The notes: generated by a model not told the origin, from the letters alone. A stretch of DNA of 64,000 bases from JAXLYX01 sp046351215 (GCA_046351215.1 JAXLYX010000006.1:186001-250000); one strand, 5' to 3'; shown: positions 1 through 8,010, numbered from the stretch's first letter. Numbers and translations are program-made.

Positions 1-415
1 CGAGGCCGAGGAGGAAGCCCGAGAGCGCGAAGGCGACGAGGAGCGGCGCGCTCGCTCGGCCGAGCCTGCGGTGCACCCCGTGTCGGCGGTGGCTCGTGCG
101 CCGACGGGGCCGCGTCCGCGCGGCGACCCGGGAGCCCGCGAGGAGGAAGAGCGTCGAGAAGAGACCGAGCATGCCCACGAAGACCCGGCCCGCGCGGCCG
201 GCGAGCAGTCGCACGTGCAACTGTCGGAGCAGATCGGCCCCGTCCTCGCAGCCGAGCGCCGGGGCGAGGTGGGAAGGGAGGTGCGCGTCGAGGAAGGGAC
301 CGAGCTCCTCGCGCATCGCGGCCAGGCTCCCGGTCACGCCGAGCAGGACCAGGAACACGCCCACCTGGTAGGCGAGGAGCGCATGGAGCCGGTAGGCGTG
401 GCGGCGGGTGCCCAT
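1..415 (-). CDS. PepSY-type iron-regulated membrane protein, C-terminus cut by window edge
   Basis: Reading the minus strand from an ATG at 415 gives at least 138 residues with no stop before the window edge. The N-terminus (basic, then LHALLAYQVGVFLVLLGVTG) looks like the first membrane helix of PepSY_TM proteins, with the family pattern of LH, a helix, then TGS. A second helix follows near residues 75-92. A third segment starting HRRLG and continuing to ALSGFLLGL resembles the later PepSY_TM helix. These proteins are commonly tied to siderophore or ferric-iron reduction at the inner membrane. A near-perfect Fur palindrome ends 8 bases upstream of the start and covers the ribosome-binding region, so the mRNA may be leaderless or nearly so. 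The family call rests on helix layout and regulation; the diagnostic C-terminus is outside the window. Confidence 0.55.
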   Translation of the reverse strand, partial: MGTRRHAYRLHALLAYQVGVFLVLLGVTGSLAAMREELGPFLDAHLPSHLAPALGCEDGADLLRQLHVRLLAGRAGRVFVGMLGLFSTLFLLAGSRVAARTRPRRRTSHRRHGVHRRLGRASAPLLVAFALSGFLLGL

Positions 416-422
416 GCCAATA

Positions 423-441
423 GATAATGAAAGTCATTATC
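423..441. promoter_or_regulatory. Fur box (iron-responsive operator)
   Basis: GATAATGAAAGTCATTATC is an 8-3-8 perfect inverted repeat and matches 17 of 19 positions of the classical Fur consensus. It lies 8 bases upstream of the minus-strand PepSY-type gene, and about 48 bases upstream of the plus-strand ADP-ribosylglycohydrolase gene, which it could also affect. Confidence 0.85.
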
Positions 442-488
442 AATAGCAAGCCGGCCCCCGTCGTCCCCTTCCATGCCACTCTCCCTCC

Positions 489-1433
489 ATGCCGACCTAC
501 GAGGAACGCATCGAAGGCGCGCTCTTGGGATTGCTCGTCGGGGACGCCCTCGGCGTTCCCTACGAATTCCACGAGCCCGAGGACATCCCGCCGCTGGCGA
601 AGATCGAGATGGAGCCGCCCCGGGGCTTCCGACGCGCCCATCCCGCGGCGAGCGTGGGAGCCTGGTCGGACGATGGGGCCCAGGCGCTCTGCCTGCTCGA
701 ATCGTTGCTGCACGTGGGCTCGTTCGACGTCGGCGACTTCGCGCGGCGCATGGTGAGCTGGCTCGAGCGGGGGCACCTCGCCGTCGACGGCCATGTCTTC
801 GACGTCGGCGTGCAGACGTCCCGGGCCCTGCGTTCGATCGCGCAGGGCAAACCGATCCTCGAGGCCGCGCCGACCGGCGAGAACACGAACGGCAACGGCG
901 CGCTGATGCGGGTCCTGCCGCTCGCGCTCTTCCACGACGGAACGGATGCCGAGCTCGTCCGCGACGCACGGCTCTCCTCCTGCCCGACGCATCCGCACGT
1001 GCGCAGCCAGGTCGCGTGTGCGCTCGCGTGTCTCTACGCGCGTTCGATCCTCGACGATCGCGACGATCCCTGGGCCGACGCGGTGACGAGGCTCCGCGCC
1101 GTGCTCGACGGCGATGGCCCGGCCCGGTCGGAGCTCGATACCCACGTGCGGCCCGACGAGCCGCCGCACGGCTCGGGCAGCGGCTACGTCGTCGACTGCC
1201 TGCACTCGGCTCGGCTCGCGCTCGCGGCGGGACCCTACGAGACGGCCGTCCGGACGGCCATCGCCCTTGGGGACGACACCGACACCACCGCCTGCGTCGC
1301 GGGCGGACTCGCGGGGCTCCGGGACGGCGTGCAGGCCATCCCCGCGCGCTGGCGCGCGGCGCTCCGGGGGCGCGAGCTCCTCGATCCGCTGCTCGCGGGC
1401 CTCCTCGAGCGGGTGGCGCGCCGAGCTCCCTGA
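489..1433 (+). CDS. ADP-ribosylglycohydrolase family protein (DraG/ARH3-like)
   Basis: A 314-residue protein with the family landmarks in order: GALLGLLVGDALGVPYEF near residue 10, GAWSDDG near 57, the NTNGNGALMR region near 137, and GDDTDTTACVAGGLAGL near 259. The two acidic motifs normally hold the binuclear Mg2+ or Mn2+ site used to remove ADP-ribose from proteins or small molecules. One oddity: the first motif reads SDDG, where most active members have (S/T)DDT, so one metal ligand position may be changed. The gene stands alone with a strong hairpin downstream. The substrate cannot be told from sequence; active ARH, DraG-like and jellyfish-crystallin-like inactive members share this fold. 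Confidence 0.85.
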   Translation: MPTYEERIEGALLGLLVGDALGVPYEFHEPEDIPPLAKIEMEPPRGFRRAHPAASVGAWSDDGAQALCLLESLLHVGSFDVGDFARRMVSWLERGHLAVDGHVFDVGVQTSRALRSIAQGKPILEAAPTGENTNGNGALMRVLPLALFHDGTDAELVRDARLSSCPTHPHVRSQVACALACLYARSILDDRDDPWADAVTRLRAVLDGDGPARSELDTHVRPDEPPHGSGSGYVVDCLHSARLALAAGPYETAVRTAIALGDDTDTTACVAGGLAGLRDGVQAIPARWRAALRGRELLDPLLAGLLERVARRAP

Positions 1434-1469
1434 CGGCGTCCCCGCACGCGCCCCGGAAGCCGGAAACGC

Positions 1470-1499
1470 AACGACCCCGGTCTTTCGACCGGGGTCGTT
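1470..1499. terminator. Bidirectional hairpin terminator between ADPRH gene and tRNA-Glu
   Basis: A perfect 13-bp stem (AACGACCCCGGTC and its complement) closes a TTTC loop. It lies 37 bases after the plus-strand stop codon and just beyond the 3' end of the minus-strand tRNA-Glu. The stem ends in GTT on both strands but has no long T-run, so termination in both directions is inferred. Confidence 0.65.
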
Positions 1500-1502
1500 G
1501 TC

Positions 1503-1578
1503 TGGCGTCCCCACCCGGATTCGAACCGGGGTAGCCACCGTGAAAGGGTGGTGTCCTGGGCCTCTAGACGATGGGGAC
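1503..1578 (-). tRNA. tRNA-Glu(TTC)
   Basis: The minus strand folds as a 76-base cloverleaf with acceptor stem GTCCCCA paired with TGGGGAC, discriminator G and an encoded CCA end. The anticodon loop CTTTCAC carries TTC, and the T-arm has GGTTCGAATCC. It sits downstream of tRNA-Lys on the same strand, with 16 bases between them, so the two are probably co-transcribed. Confidence 0.95.
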
Positions 1579-1594
1579 CGGAGATTTTCGAGGG

Positions 1595-1667
1595 TGGGCC
1601 GTGCGGGGGTCGAACCCGCGACCGTCGGATTAAAAGTCCGCTGCTCTACCGACTGAGCTAACGGCCC
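1595..1667 (-). tRNA. tRNA-Lys(TTT)
   Basis: A 73-base minus-strand cloverleaf starts GGGCCGTTAGCTCAGTCGG and ends ACGGCCC plus discriminator A. The anticodon loop ACTTTTAAT gives TTT, and the T-arm GGTTCGACC is canonical. The bases after the discriminator are CCC, so CCA is not encoded, unlike in the neighbouring tRNA-Glu. Confidence 0.95.
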
Positions 1668-1864
1668 TGGGGTTGGCCCGCCGGGCTTCTAACAGCCGTC
1701 CGGGGATCGGTCAAGCGAGGGGCGGATTCCTCGGACCGCCGCGAAACTTCTGCACGGCTCGTGCGTCCACGTACGCAAGAAGTGGCGCCGGCGGTCGCCA
1801 GACGGTGGCTGCTCGTGTCGCCATCCAGGGGGCACAGGTTCCCGAATTGGGGAGGGGTTCTGGG

Positions 1865-1882
1865 TTGGCACGCGATTTGCTT
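1865..1882 (+). promoter_or_regulatory. Sigma-54 (RpoN) -24/-12 promoter
   Basis: TTGGCACGCGATTTGCTT matches the RpoN consensus (TGGCACG, four bases, TTGC), with the invariant GG and GC dinucleotides separated by 10 bases. The -12 GC is about 29 bases upstream of the chosen ATG at 1909, leaving a leader of roughly 17 bases and a GGGAG ribosome-binding site. No enhancer-binding regulator gene lies nearby. Confidence 0.75.
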
Positions 1883-1908
1883 GGATTCCGAGCGTCGGGA
1901 GTTTGACG

Positions 1909-2337
1909 ATGATGCAGACAACCCAGAACATCGAAGTGGTGGTGGCCGAGCTCGGGGCCGATTGGTCCTCGTACGTCCGGCCGGCGGGTGTGAACGACGC
2001 CGAGCTCGTGGTGATCGAGCAGGCGGAGCGCGAGACGGCGACGGATCTGGCGCGGCGCGTGCGGACCTGCGTGGACGCTCTCGAGACGGAGGGCAAGGTC
2101 GTCGACTGCGCCGTCCTCGTCGGCGGCGGACGCACGGACAACGACGTCCTGGCAGCGCGATCGCTCGCTCTGCGTGCCATCGTGTCGCCGATGGTGCGGA
2201 ACGGCCGAGGGCAGGTCCTCTTGCACGCGAGTGGCCGGGATCGCCACTCGATGAAGGGCCTCGCCACGATGGTGGCCGAGATGATCCGCGGCTCGGGTGT
2301 GGACGTCGTTCCGGTCACGGGCGTCGCCGTCGCCTGA
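1909..2337 (+). CDS. Conserved-looking protein of unknown function behind a sigma-54 promoter
   Basis: A 142-residue soluble protein of no family I recognise. The ATG at 1909 is preferred because GGGAG lies 7 bases upstream; a TTG at 1903 would add two residues. Alternating beta strands and helices are suggested by VVDCAVLVGGGRTDNDVL near residue 65 and by the run from GQVLLHASGRDRHS to VDVVPV, so a small Rossmann-like or universal-stress-like fold is possible but unproven. There are no membrane segments and no signal peptide. It has its own -24/-12 promoter, so it is probably made under a specific signal (for example nitrogen status, stress or development, as is common for RpoN genes). Flanking genes give no clue. 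Confidence 0.7.
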   Translation: MMQTTQNIEVVVAELGADWSSYVRPAGVNDAELVVIEQAERETATDLARRVRTCVDALETEGKVVDCAVLVGGGRTDNDVLAARSLALRAIVSPMVRNGRGQVLLHASGRDRHSMKGLATMVAEMIRGSGVDVVPVTGVAVA

Positions 2338-2470
2338 GGACCGTGGTGCGAATGCCACGACGCACGTGGCGCGAAATCCACACCGCGTGACGCGCTGTCA
2401 CACGTACGAGACGAGCACACGTTGCACGATCGAAATGGCCCGTTGCAGGCCTGACGTGCAGCGCGTGCCT

Positions 2471-2491
2471 GCCGCGGCATGTTGCCGCGGC
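2471..2491. terminator. Hairpin between convergent genes
   Basis: GCCGCGGCA, loop TGT, then TGCCGCGGC form a perfect 9-bp stem. It sits in the gap between the plus-strand orphan gene and the end of minus-strand mutH. There is no T-run, so a shared terminator role is inferred from position. The rest of the 2338-2498 gap shows nothing else clear. Confidence 0.4.
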
Positions 2492-2498
2492 GTGCAAT

Positions 2499-3188
2499 TC
2501 ATGTCGCTTCCTGCACCGTCGCGAGCACGCGTCGAATCACTCTTCCCGTGAAGCGCGATCGAAGGTAGAAGCCGCGCGGGAGAGTCCATTCGAGCGAGCC
2601 GTCCCACGCGACGCCTCGTCGACGGATGCTCGCGTTCGCCGCTTTCGGCCGCACCTGCAGCGCGACGCCGAGATGCGCCGTGATGCGATCGAACGCTCCT
2701 TCCGCGAGCAGTCGCGCGAGCGCGTCGTAGTCGTCCGCGAGGATGCGTCGCTCGGTCTCGTCGGGCGTCCAGAAGAAGCTCGTGCCGATCCGTCGCGACG
2801 CGAGCTCCGCTCCCTTCGCCTCGACGAGCACGAAGAGCACGCGCTCGAGCTTCTTCGCGACCGTCGAATGTTCGAAGTCGACCTCCGCGATCGACGGGAG
2901 CGGGATGCTGCAGACGAACGTGGACTCCTTCGGCGCCCCCGACGGATCGACGGGGATCGTCTTGAGCTCGACGCCCAGGGCGGGGAAGTCCGGCAGCGAA
3001 CGCGAGCCGGCCGTCGCGCCGAGGGCGCGCTCGACCATCGAGCCGACGAAGCCCTTGCCCCGCGTCGTGTCGATCGGCAACGCGAGGCCGAGCTCGGCGG
3101 CGACCTCGCCGATCGTCCGCCCGGCGAGCGCGCGCGCGCGACGGTGGAGCTCTTCCTCGCTCCTCGGCTCGGCTACCGGAACTCGCAC
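2499..3188 (-). CDS. mutH: DNA mismatch repair endonuclease MutH
   Basis: A GTG start at 3188 gives 229 residues, the same length as E. coli MutH, and overlaps the end of dnaE by 16 bases. The core is unmistakable: GSMVERALGATAGS carries the first acidic residue, and DFPALGVELKTIPVD carries the D-X6-E-X-K nuclease site used by MutH and Sau3AI. Further family blocks are TFVC, LERVLFVLVEA, LQVRPKAANA and TLPRGFYLRSRFT. MutH nicks the unmethylated strand at hemimethylated GATC when activated by MutL. The gene is notable because MutH is classically confined to Dam-containing gammaproteobacteria. The overlap with the replicative polymerase gene implies coupled translation. The call is secure; strand discrimination would need a Dam methylase elsewhere in the genome. 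Confidence 0.93.
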   Translation of the reverse strand: MRVPVAEPRSEEELHRRARALAGRTIGEVAAELGLALPIDTTRGKGFVGSMVERALGATAGSRSLPDFPALGVELKTIPVDPSGAPKESTFVCSIPLPSIAEVDFEHSTVAKKLERVLFVLVEAKGAELASRRIGTSFFWTPDETERRILADDYDALARLLAEGAFDRITAHLGVALQVRPKAANASIRRRGVAWDGSLEWTLPRGFYLRSRFTGRVIRRVLATVQEAT

Positions 3189-6100
3189 ACCTTCGACCCG
3201 AGCAGGCGCTCGAGGCCCGCGCGGAGCCCGTCGCTCGCCTCCACGAAGATGCCGACCTGCTTCAGTGCGACGGTCCACTGGCCGCGCTGCGAGAGCTCGA
3301 GCGAGACGGGCACGTTGCCCGGATGCTTCTCGAGGGTCTCGCGGAGCGAGGAGAGCAGTGGCCGATCGACCCGCTCGACGTCGAGCTTCACCTTCACGAG
3401 GCTCGTCTTCAGCTGGAGCGCCTCGGAGAGGAGCTTCGCATCGTCGAGCGAGAGCTCGATCTTCTCCTCGGCCTCCTCTTCGTCGTCGCCCCCGCCTCCC
3501 TGCGCCGGATTCGGCCGCTTGCGCCGCACCTTGCCGGTGACGAGCACGGGCTCGCCCGACTTCAGCACGGCGACGAGTGTCTCGTTCTTGAGGAGACGAT
3601 CGCCGACGACGATCTCGAGGCTGCCCGTCGAGTCCTCGATCGTCACGAAGCCGATGCGGCCGCCGGTCTTCGTGGGTCGCTCGCGGAAGCCCTCGACCGA
3701 GCCCGCGAGGGTGACGGAGGTGTTGTGGTCGCAGTCGGCCAGCGTCGCCGTCGTCACGTTGCAGAGGCGACGGATCTCGGTCCCGTAGCGATCGAGCGGA
3801 TGGCCCGAGACGTAGAAGCCGAGGCTCTGCTTCTCGCGGGTGAGCAGCTCCTTCGCGTCCCACTGCGGCACCGCCGGGAACGCCGCCGCCGAGCGCTGCG
3901 CCGACTTCGCCGCCGCGGGCTCGTCGAAGAGCCCGAAGAGGTTCGTCTGGCCGCTGTTTCGCTCGGAGGCGAGCTTCTTGCCGCGCTCGATCGCCGACTC
4001 GATCGCCGCGAAGGCCTGCGAGCGGTGGATGCCCGCCGGAGCGTGGGCCGAGTCGAACGCACCGCACTGCACGAGGGCCTCGCAGACCGCCTTGTTGACG
4101 CGGCGCATGTCGCTGCGGGCGCAGAAGTCGAAGAGGTCCTGGAACGGCCGCTCGATCCCGTCCGCCTTCCCGTCCTCGTCCTGGCGTCGTGCCTCGAGCA
4201 CGGCCTCGAGCGCCGAGCCGCCGAGGCCCTTGATGGCACCGAGGCCGAAGCGGATCTTCGGAGCCAGCGGGTCGAGGACCTTCTTGTCCTGGCAGACCGG
4301 CTTGTCCTTCGGGCGCTTCACGCCCTTCGCCTCGTCGGGCGCGTAGACGACCGTGAAGTCGACCTCCGACTCGTTCACGTCGGGCGGGAGGACGGTGATG
4401 CCCATCGTGCGCGCCTCGGAGACGGTGCGGACGACCTTCTCGATCTTGTCCTTGTCGGCGGAGAGCGTCGCGCAGACGAATTCCACCGGATAGTGCGTCT
4501 TGAGGTACGCGGTCTGGTAGGTGATGAGGGCGTACGCGGCCGAGTGCGACTTGTTGAAGCCGTACTCCGCGAACTTCTCCATGAGGTCGAAGATCTCGTT
4601 CGACTTCTGCTCCTCGTACCCGCGCTCGAGCGCGCCCTTGAGGAAGATCGCGCGCTGCTGCGCCATCTCCTCGGGCTTCTTCTTGCCCATCGCGCGGCGC
4701 AGGAGGTCGGCGCCGCCGAGCGTGTATCCCGCCATCGACTGCGGGATCTGCATGACCTGCTCCTGGTACACGATGATGCCCAGGGTCGGCTCGAGGATGT
4801 CCGCGAGGTCGTCGTGGGGATACTCGATCGGCTTGCGACCGCGCTTGCGCTGCACGAACTCGGTGTGCATGCCGGCGCCGAGCGGGCCCGGGCGGTAGAG
4901 CGCCACGGCGGCGACGATGTCCTCGAAGCGGTCGGGCTTCAGGTCGCGGAAGAGCTGCTGCATGCCGCTCGACTCGAGCTGGAATACGTTCGTCGTCTCG
5001 CCGCTCTGCAGGAGGGCGAAGGTCGCGAGGTCGTCGAGGGGCAGGGCGTTGACGTCGAGGGGGTTGCCCTGACGATCGGGGCGCTTGTTGACGAGCTTCT
5101 GCGCGATGTCGATGACGGTGAGCGTCTTGAGGCCGAGGAAGTCGAACTTCACGAGGCCCGCGGCCTCGACGTCGTCCTTGTAGTACTGCGTGACGAGCAC
5201 GCCCTCGGACGGGCAGAAGACGGGGACGTGGTCCCAGATCGGACCTTCCGAGATCACGACGCCCGCCGCGTGCATGCCCGCGTGGCGCGTGAGGTTCTCG
5301 AGGTCCATCGCGCGATCGAGGACCTCGTGCACCGCCGGGTCCTGGTCGTACATGAGCTTGAGCTTCGGCTCCTGCTCGAGCGCCTTCTTGATGGGCACCG
5401 TCTTGCCGCCGACCGGCTCGGGCACGTGGGTCGCGATGTTGCCCGCCTCCTGCGGGGCCATGCCCATCACGCGCCCGACGTCGCGCACGACGCTCTTGCT
5501 CTTCAGCTGGTGGAAGGTCGCGATCTGTCCGACCGAGCTGTGGCCGTACTTCGAGCGCACGTAGTCGATCACGCGCTCGCGTCGATCCATGCAGAAGTCG
5601 ACGTCGAAGTCGGGCATCGAGACGCGTTCCGGGTTCAGGAAGCGCTCGAAGAGGAGGTTGTAGGGGATCGGGTCGAGGTCGGTGATGCGCAGCGCGTACG
5701 CGACGATCGAGCCGGCGCCGGAGCCGCGGCCCGGACCGACCGGGCAGTCGTTCTTCTTCGCCCAGTTGATGAAGTCCTGGACGATGAGGAAGTAGCCCGA
5801 GAACCCCATCTTGACGATGACCCCGAGCTCGAGCTCGAGGCGGTCGCGGTACACCGCCTCGTCGATGTTCCGGCCCATCGCGCGGATCTCCACGAAGCGC
5901 TCGGAGAGGCCGCGGAACGCGCACTCGCGGATGAAGCTGTCCTCGGTCTGTCCCTCCGGCACCGGGAAGCGCGGGAGCTTCGGTTGGCTGAGCGGATTGC
6001 CCTTTCCGGCCGTCATCTCCGCGACGACGAGCGTGTTCCGGATTGCCTCCGGATAGTGCCGGAAGAGCTCGATCATCTGCTCCGGCGACTTCAGGTACAT

Positions 6101-6823
6101 CTCGCTCGAGTTGTGGTGCGCGGCCTCCATCTCGCGGAGGGTGCGTCCGGCTCCGATGCACTGCAGGACGAGCTGCGACTTCGCCGATTCCTTCGCGATG
6201 AAGTGCGCCGCGTTGGTGGCGACGATCGGGAGGTCGAAGTCCTTCGCGAGGTCGACGAGGATCTCGTTCAGCGGGCCGTTCTCGGGGAACCCGTGATCCT
6301 CGAGCTCGACGAAGAAGTGCCCGGGCTCGAAGCAATCGCGCAGCATCGCCATCGCGTCGCGGCCGGCGTTCTCGCCCTTCAGCAGGATCTGCTGGGAGAG
6401 GTATCCGCCCATGCAGCCCGAGAGCCCGACGAGGCCCTTCGAGTACTTCCGGACCAGATCGAAATCGATGCGCGGGATGCCGTGGTGGAGGCCCTCGACC
6501 CAGCCGAGCGAGACGAGGCGGACCAGGTTCTGGTAGCCCTCCTGCGAAGCCGCCAACGCGACGAGGTGGTTCGCCTCGCGGTTGTCCTTGTCGAGGCGCG
6601 AGCCCGCGGTGACGTAGAGCTCGCAGCCGAGGATCGGCTTCACGGTCGAGCTCTTGCACTCCTTGTAGAGCTGGACGGCGCCGTACATGTTGCCGTGGTC
6701 CGTGACGGCCACGGCCTTCGCGTCCATCCCCGCCGAGGCCTTGACGAGGTCCTTGATGCGGATCGCGCCGTCCAGCATCGAGTACTCGCTGTGGACGTGC
6801 AGGTGGACGAACTCGGCGGCCAT
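3173..6823 (-). CDS. dnaE: DNA polymerase III alpha subunit
   Basis: The replicative DNA polymerase catalytic subunit, 1216 residues, close to the DnaE1 norm. The N-terminal PHP domain opens with FVHLHVHSEYSMLDGA and continues through VTDHGNMYG. The palm aspartates are in MPDFDVDF near residue 403. The fingers region has GFNKSHSAAYALITYQTAYL. An OB-fold around residues 1010-1080 (VTLAGSVEGFRER to GFVTIEDSTGSLEIVVG) would contact single-stranded DNA. An acidic and glycine-rich linker (GGGGDDEEEAEE) separates the OB-fold from the C-terminal region. The start at 6823 is the natural PHP-domain start. mutH overlaps its 3' end on the same strand. Confidence 0.97.
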   Translation of the reverse strand: MAAEFVHLHVHSEYSMLDGAIRIKDLVKASAGMDAKAVAVTDHGNMYGAVQLYKECKSSTVKPILGCELYVTAGSRLDKDNREANHLVALAASQEGYQNLVRLVSLGWVEGLHHGIPRIDFDLVRKYSKGLVGLSGCMGGYLSQQILLKGENAGRDAMAMLRDCFEPGHFFVELEDHGFPENGPLNEILVDLAKDFDLPIVATNAAHFIAKESAKSQLVLQCIGAGRTLREMEAAHHNSSEMYLKSPEQMIELFRHYPEAIRNTLVVAEMTAGKGNPLSQPKLPRFPVPEGQTEDSFIRECAFRGLSERFVEIRAMGRNIDEAVYRDRLELELGVIVKMGFSGYFLIVQDFINWAKKNDCPVGPGRGSGAGSIVAYALRITDLDPIPYNLLFERFLNPERVSMPDFDVDFCMDRRERVIDYVRSKYGHSSVGQIATFHQLKSKSVVRDVGRVMGMAPQEAGNIATHVPEPVGGKTVPIKKALEQEPKLKLMYDQDPAVHEVLDRAMDLENLTRHAGMHAAGVVISEGPIWDHVPVFCPSEGVLVTQYYKDDVEAAGLVKFDFLGLKTLTVIDIAQKLVNKRPDRQGNPLDVNALPLDDLATFALLQSGETTNVFQLESSGMQQLFRDLKPDRFEDIVAAVALYRPGPLGAGMHTEFVQRKRGRKPIEYPHDDLADILEPTLGIIVYQEQVMQIPQSMAGYTLGGADLLRRAMGKKKPEEMAQQRAIFLKGALERGYEEQKSNEIFDLMEKFAEYGFNKSHSAAYALITYQTAYLKTHYPVEFVCATLSADKDKIEKVVRTVSEARTMGITVLPPDVNESEVDFTVVYAPDEAKGVKRPKDKPVCQDKKVLDPLAPKIRFGLGAIKGLGGSALEAVLEARRQDEDGKADGIERPFQDLFDFCARSDMRRVNKAVCEALVQCGAFDSAHAPAGIHRSQAFAAIESAIERGKKLASERNSGQTNLFGLFDEPAAAKSAQRSAAAFPAVPQWDAKELLTREKQSLGFYVSGHPLDRYGTEIRRLCNVTTATLADCDHNTSVTLAGSVEGFRERPTKTGGRIGFVTIEDSTGSLEIVVGDRLLKNETLVAVLKSGEPVLVTGKVRRKRPNPAQGGGGDDEEEAEEKIELSLDDAKLLSEALQLKTSLVKVKLDVERVDRPLLSSLRETLEKHPGNVPVSLELSQRGQWTVALKQVGIFVEASDGLRAGLERLLGSKVCEFR

Positions 6824-6870
6824 AGGGCGGCGAGGATACGATCCGCCTCACGGGGGATCCACCCGTGGCC

Positions 6871-7506
6871 TCATTCCTCGCGCGGCGCGTCGGCGTAGCC
6901 GTCGATCGGATCCTCGCATTCGTCGCGCAGCCTGCATCCCGCGCACGCGCGTCCGCTCCACACGTGGTCGAAGAGGGCCTGCACGTCGTCGAGCATCCCG
7001 TCGTCGTCCGTGACGACCCCGAGCTCGAAATTGCGCCTCCCTTCGCCCTTCGCCCCGAGGCCCGCCCCCGTCCAGTTCGCGCTCCCGAGGTAGACGAAGG
7101 CCCCGTCCACCACGACGGTCTTGAGGTGGACCCGGGGGCAGAGGCGGAGCTCGAGGCCCCCCTCGACGAGGACGGCGTGCCGGTCGAACTCCTCGCGGAA
7201 GGGTCGCGAGGGCAGGGTGGCGTGGAGGATCCGGAGCTCCACGCCCCGGGTGGCGAGATCCGCGAAGATCTCGAGGACCGAACGGAAGCTCCCCGAGGTC
7301 CCGCGGCGGCGGCGGCCGGGGACGAGGGTCTCGTCCTCGACCATCAGCTCCTTCAGGTTGGCGGTGCCGATCCACACGGAACGACGGGCTTTCCGGACGG
7401 CGTCGATCACCGTCTCGTAGTGTCCCCGACCGGAGACGAGCGAGAGCGCCACGGGCCTCTTCGGCCGGGTGAAGTCGGTCTCGTCGGGCATGCGAGACGC
7501 TACCAT
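6871..7506 (-). CDS. Phospholipase D-like protein with a single HKD motif
   Basis: About 211 residues. The PLD catalytic signature HLKTVVVDGAFVYLGSANWTG (H-x-K-x4-D and the following GSAN block) is near residue 127. The first half, with SVWIGTANLKEL near residue 45, has the PLD fold but lacks a second HKD motif, as in single-motif Nuc/PLDc_2 enzymes that work as homodimers. The C-terminus carries a cysteine cluster, CAGCRLRDEC, that could bind a metal or iron-sulfur cluster. The substrate (phospholipid or nucleic acid) cannot be set. An alternative ATG at 7491 would shorten the N-terminus by five residues. The gene is separate from dnaE by 47 bases and may share its strand only by chance. Confidence 0.75.
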   Translation of the reverse strand: MVASRMPDETDFTRPKRPVALSLVSGRGHYETVIDAVRKARRSVWIGTANLKELMVEDETLVPGRRRRGTSGSFRSVLEIFADLATRGVELRILHATLPSRPFREEFDRHAVLVEGGLELRLCPRVHLKTVVVDGAFVYLGSANWTGAGLGAKGEGRRNFELGVVTDDDGMLDDVQALFDHVWSGRACAGCRLRDECEDPIDGYADAPREE

Positions 7507-7602
7507 GGGGGGCCAGTCCTTGCGTGGATGCGGATCCCCGTGCTACATGCGGCGGCCCGATCGGAGGGTTCGACCCCCGGTCCGAGTCGTCTGGAGAACG
7601 TC

Positions 7603-7956
7603 ATGAAGAAGTCGCCGCTCGCCACCGTGAAGGCGCGTTTCGGAGAGGACAAGAAGGCCGCGAAGGCGAAGCTCGTGGAGGCCGTTCGCGCGGCTGCGGG
7701 CGACCTCTGGGTCGACAAGCTCGACGAGGACAAGGGCCTCGACTCCGTTTCGAACGCGAAGCTCCTTCGCCTCGAGAACGCCTTCCAGGCGATCAAGAAG
7801 GAAGTCGGCTCCCGCGCGAAGCTCGTCGACTCGGTCCTCGAGCTCGAGAAGCGCACGAAGGACGCCGGCTACAAGTCGCGTCTCGAGGGTCAGACCTCGC
7901 TCCGCCTCTGGGACCGCTACCGCACCCTGAAGCGGGCGGCCAAGAAGGCGAGCTGA
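7603..7956 (+). CDS. Small conserved basic protein of unknown function
   Basis: A 117-residue, lysine-rich, predicted all-helical protein beginning MKKSPLATVKARFGEDK. From general recall, similar short proteins occur in myxobacterial genomes, but I know of no function. The composition (many K, A, L, E; repeated blocks such as SNAKLLRLENAF and LVDSVLELEKR) suits a small helical or nucleic-acid-associated protein. There is no signal peptide or membrane span. The ATG at 7603 has GGAGAACG just upstream. It is followed by a GC hairpin. Confidence 0.75.
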   Translation: MKKSPLATVKARFGEDKKAAKAKLVEAVRAAAGDLWVDKLDEDKGLDSVSNAKLLRLENAFQAIKKEVGSRAKLVDSVLELEKRTKDAGYKSRLEGQTSLRLWDRYRTLKRAAKKAS

Positions 7957-7978
7957 GCCCCGTACGGGGACTTCCCCG

Positions 7979-8010
7979 CGGGCGGGCTGCCGAAAGCGGC
8001 TCCGCCCGTT
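7979..8010 (+). terminator. Probable intrinsic terminator
   Basis: Two stacked stems (GGGCGG with CCGCCC, and GCCG with CGGC around an AAAG loop) are followed by GTTTCGC. It lies about 22 bases after the small basic protein's stop codon. The T-tract is weak. Confidence 0.5.

Noticed and set aside
427..756. A plus-strand ORF starting inside the Fur box
   Set aside because: It overlaps the ADP-ribosylglycohydrolase gene in a different frame, is Arg/Ser-rich and has no ribosome-binding site.
2499..6851. A single 1450-residue frame that would fuse mutH to upstream sequence
   Set aside because: Upstream of 3188 this frame is out of phase with dnaE and has shadow composition; MutH length and motifs fit a start at 3188.
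3323..6898. A 1191-codon plus-strand open frame opposite dnaE
   Set aside because: Antisense shadow of dnaE in GC-rich DNA; its Leu/Arg/Glu/Asp/Val-only composition shows complementary codon bias, and dnaE is unmistakable.
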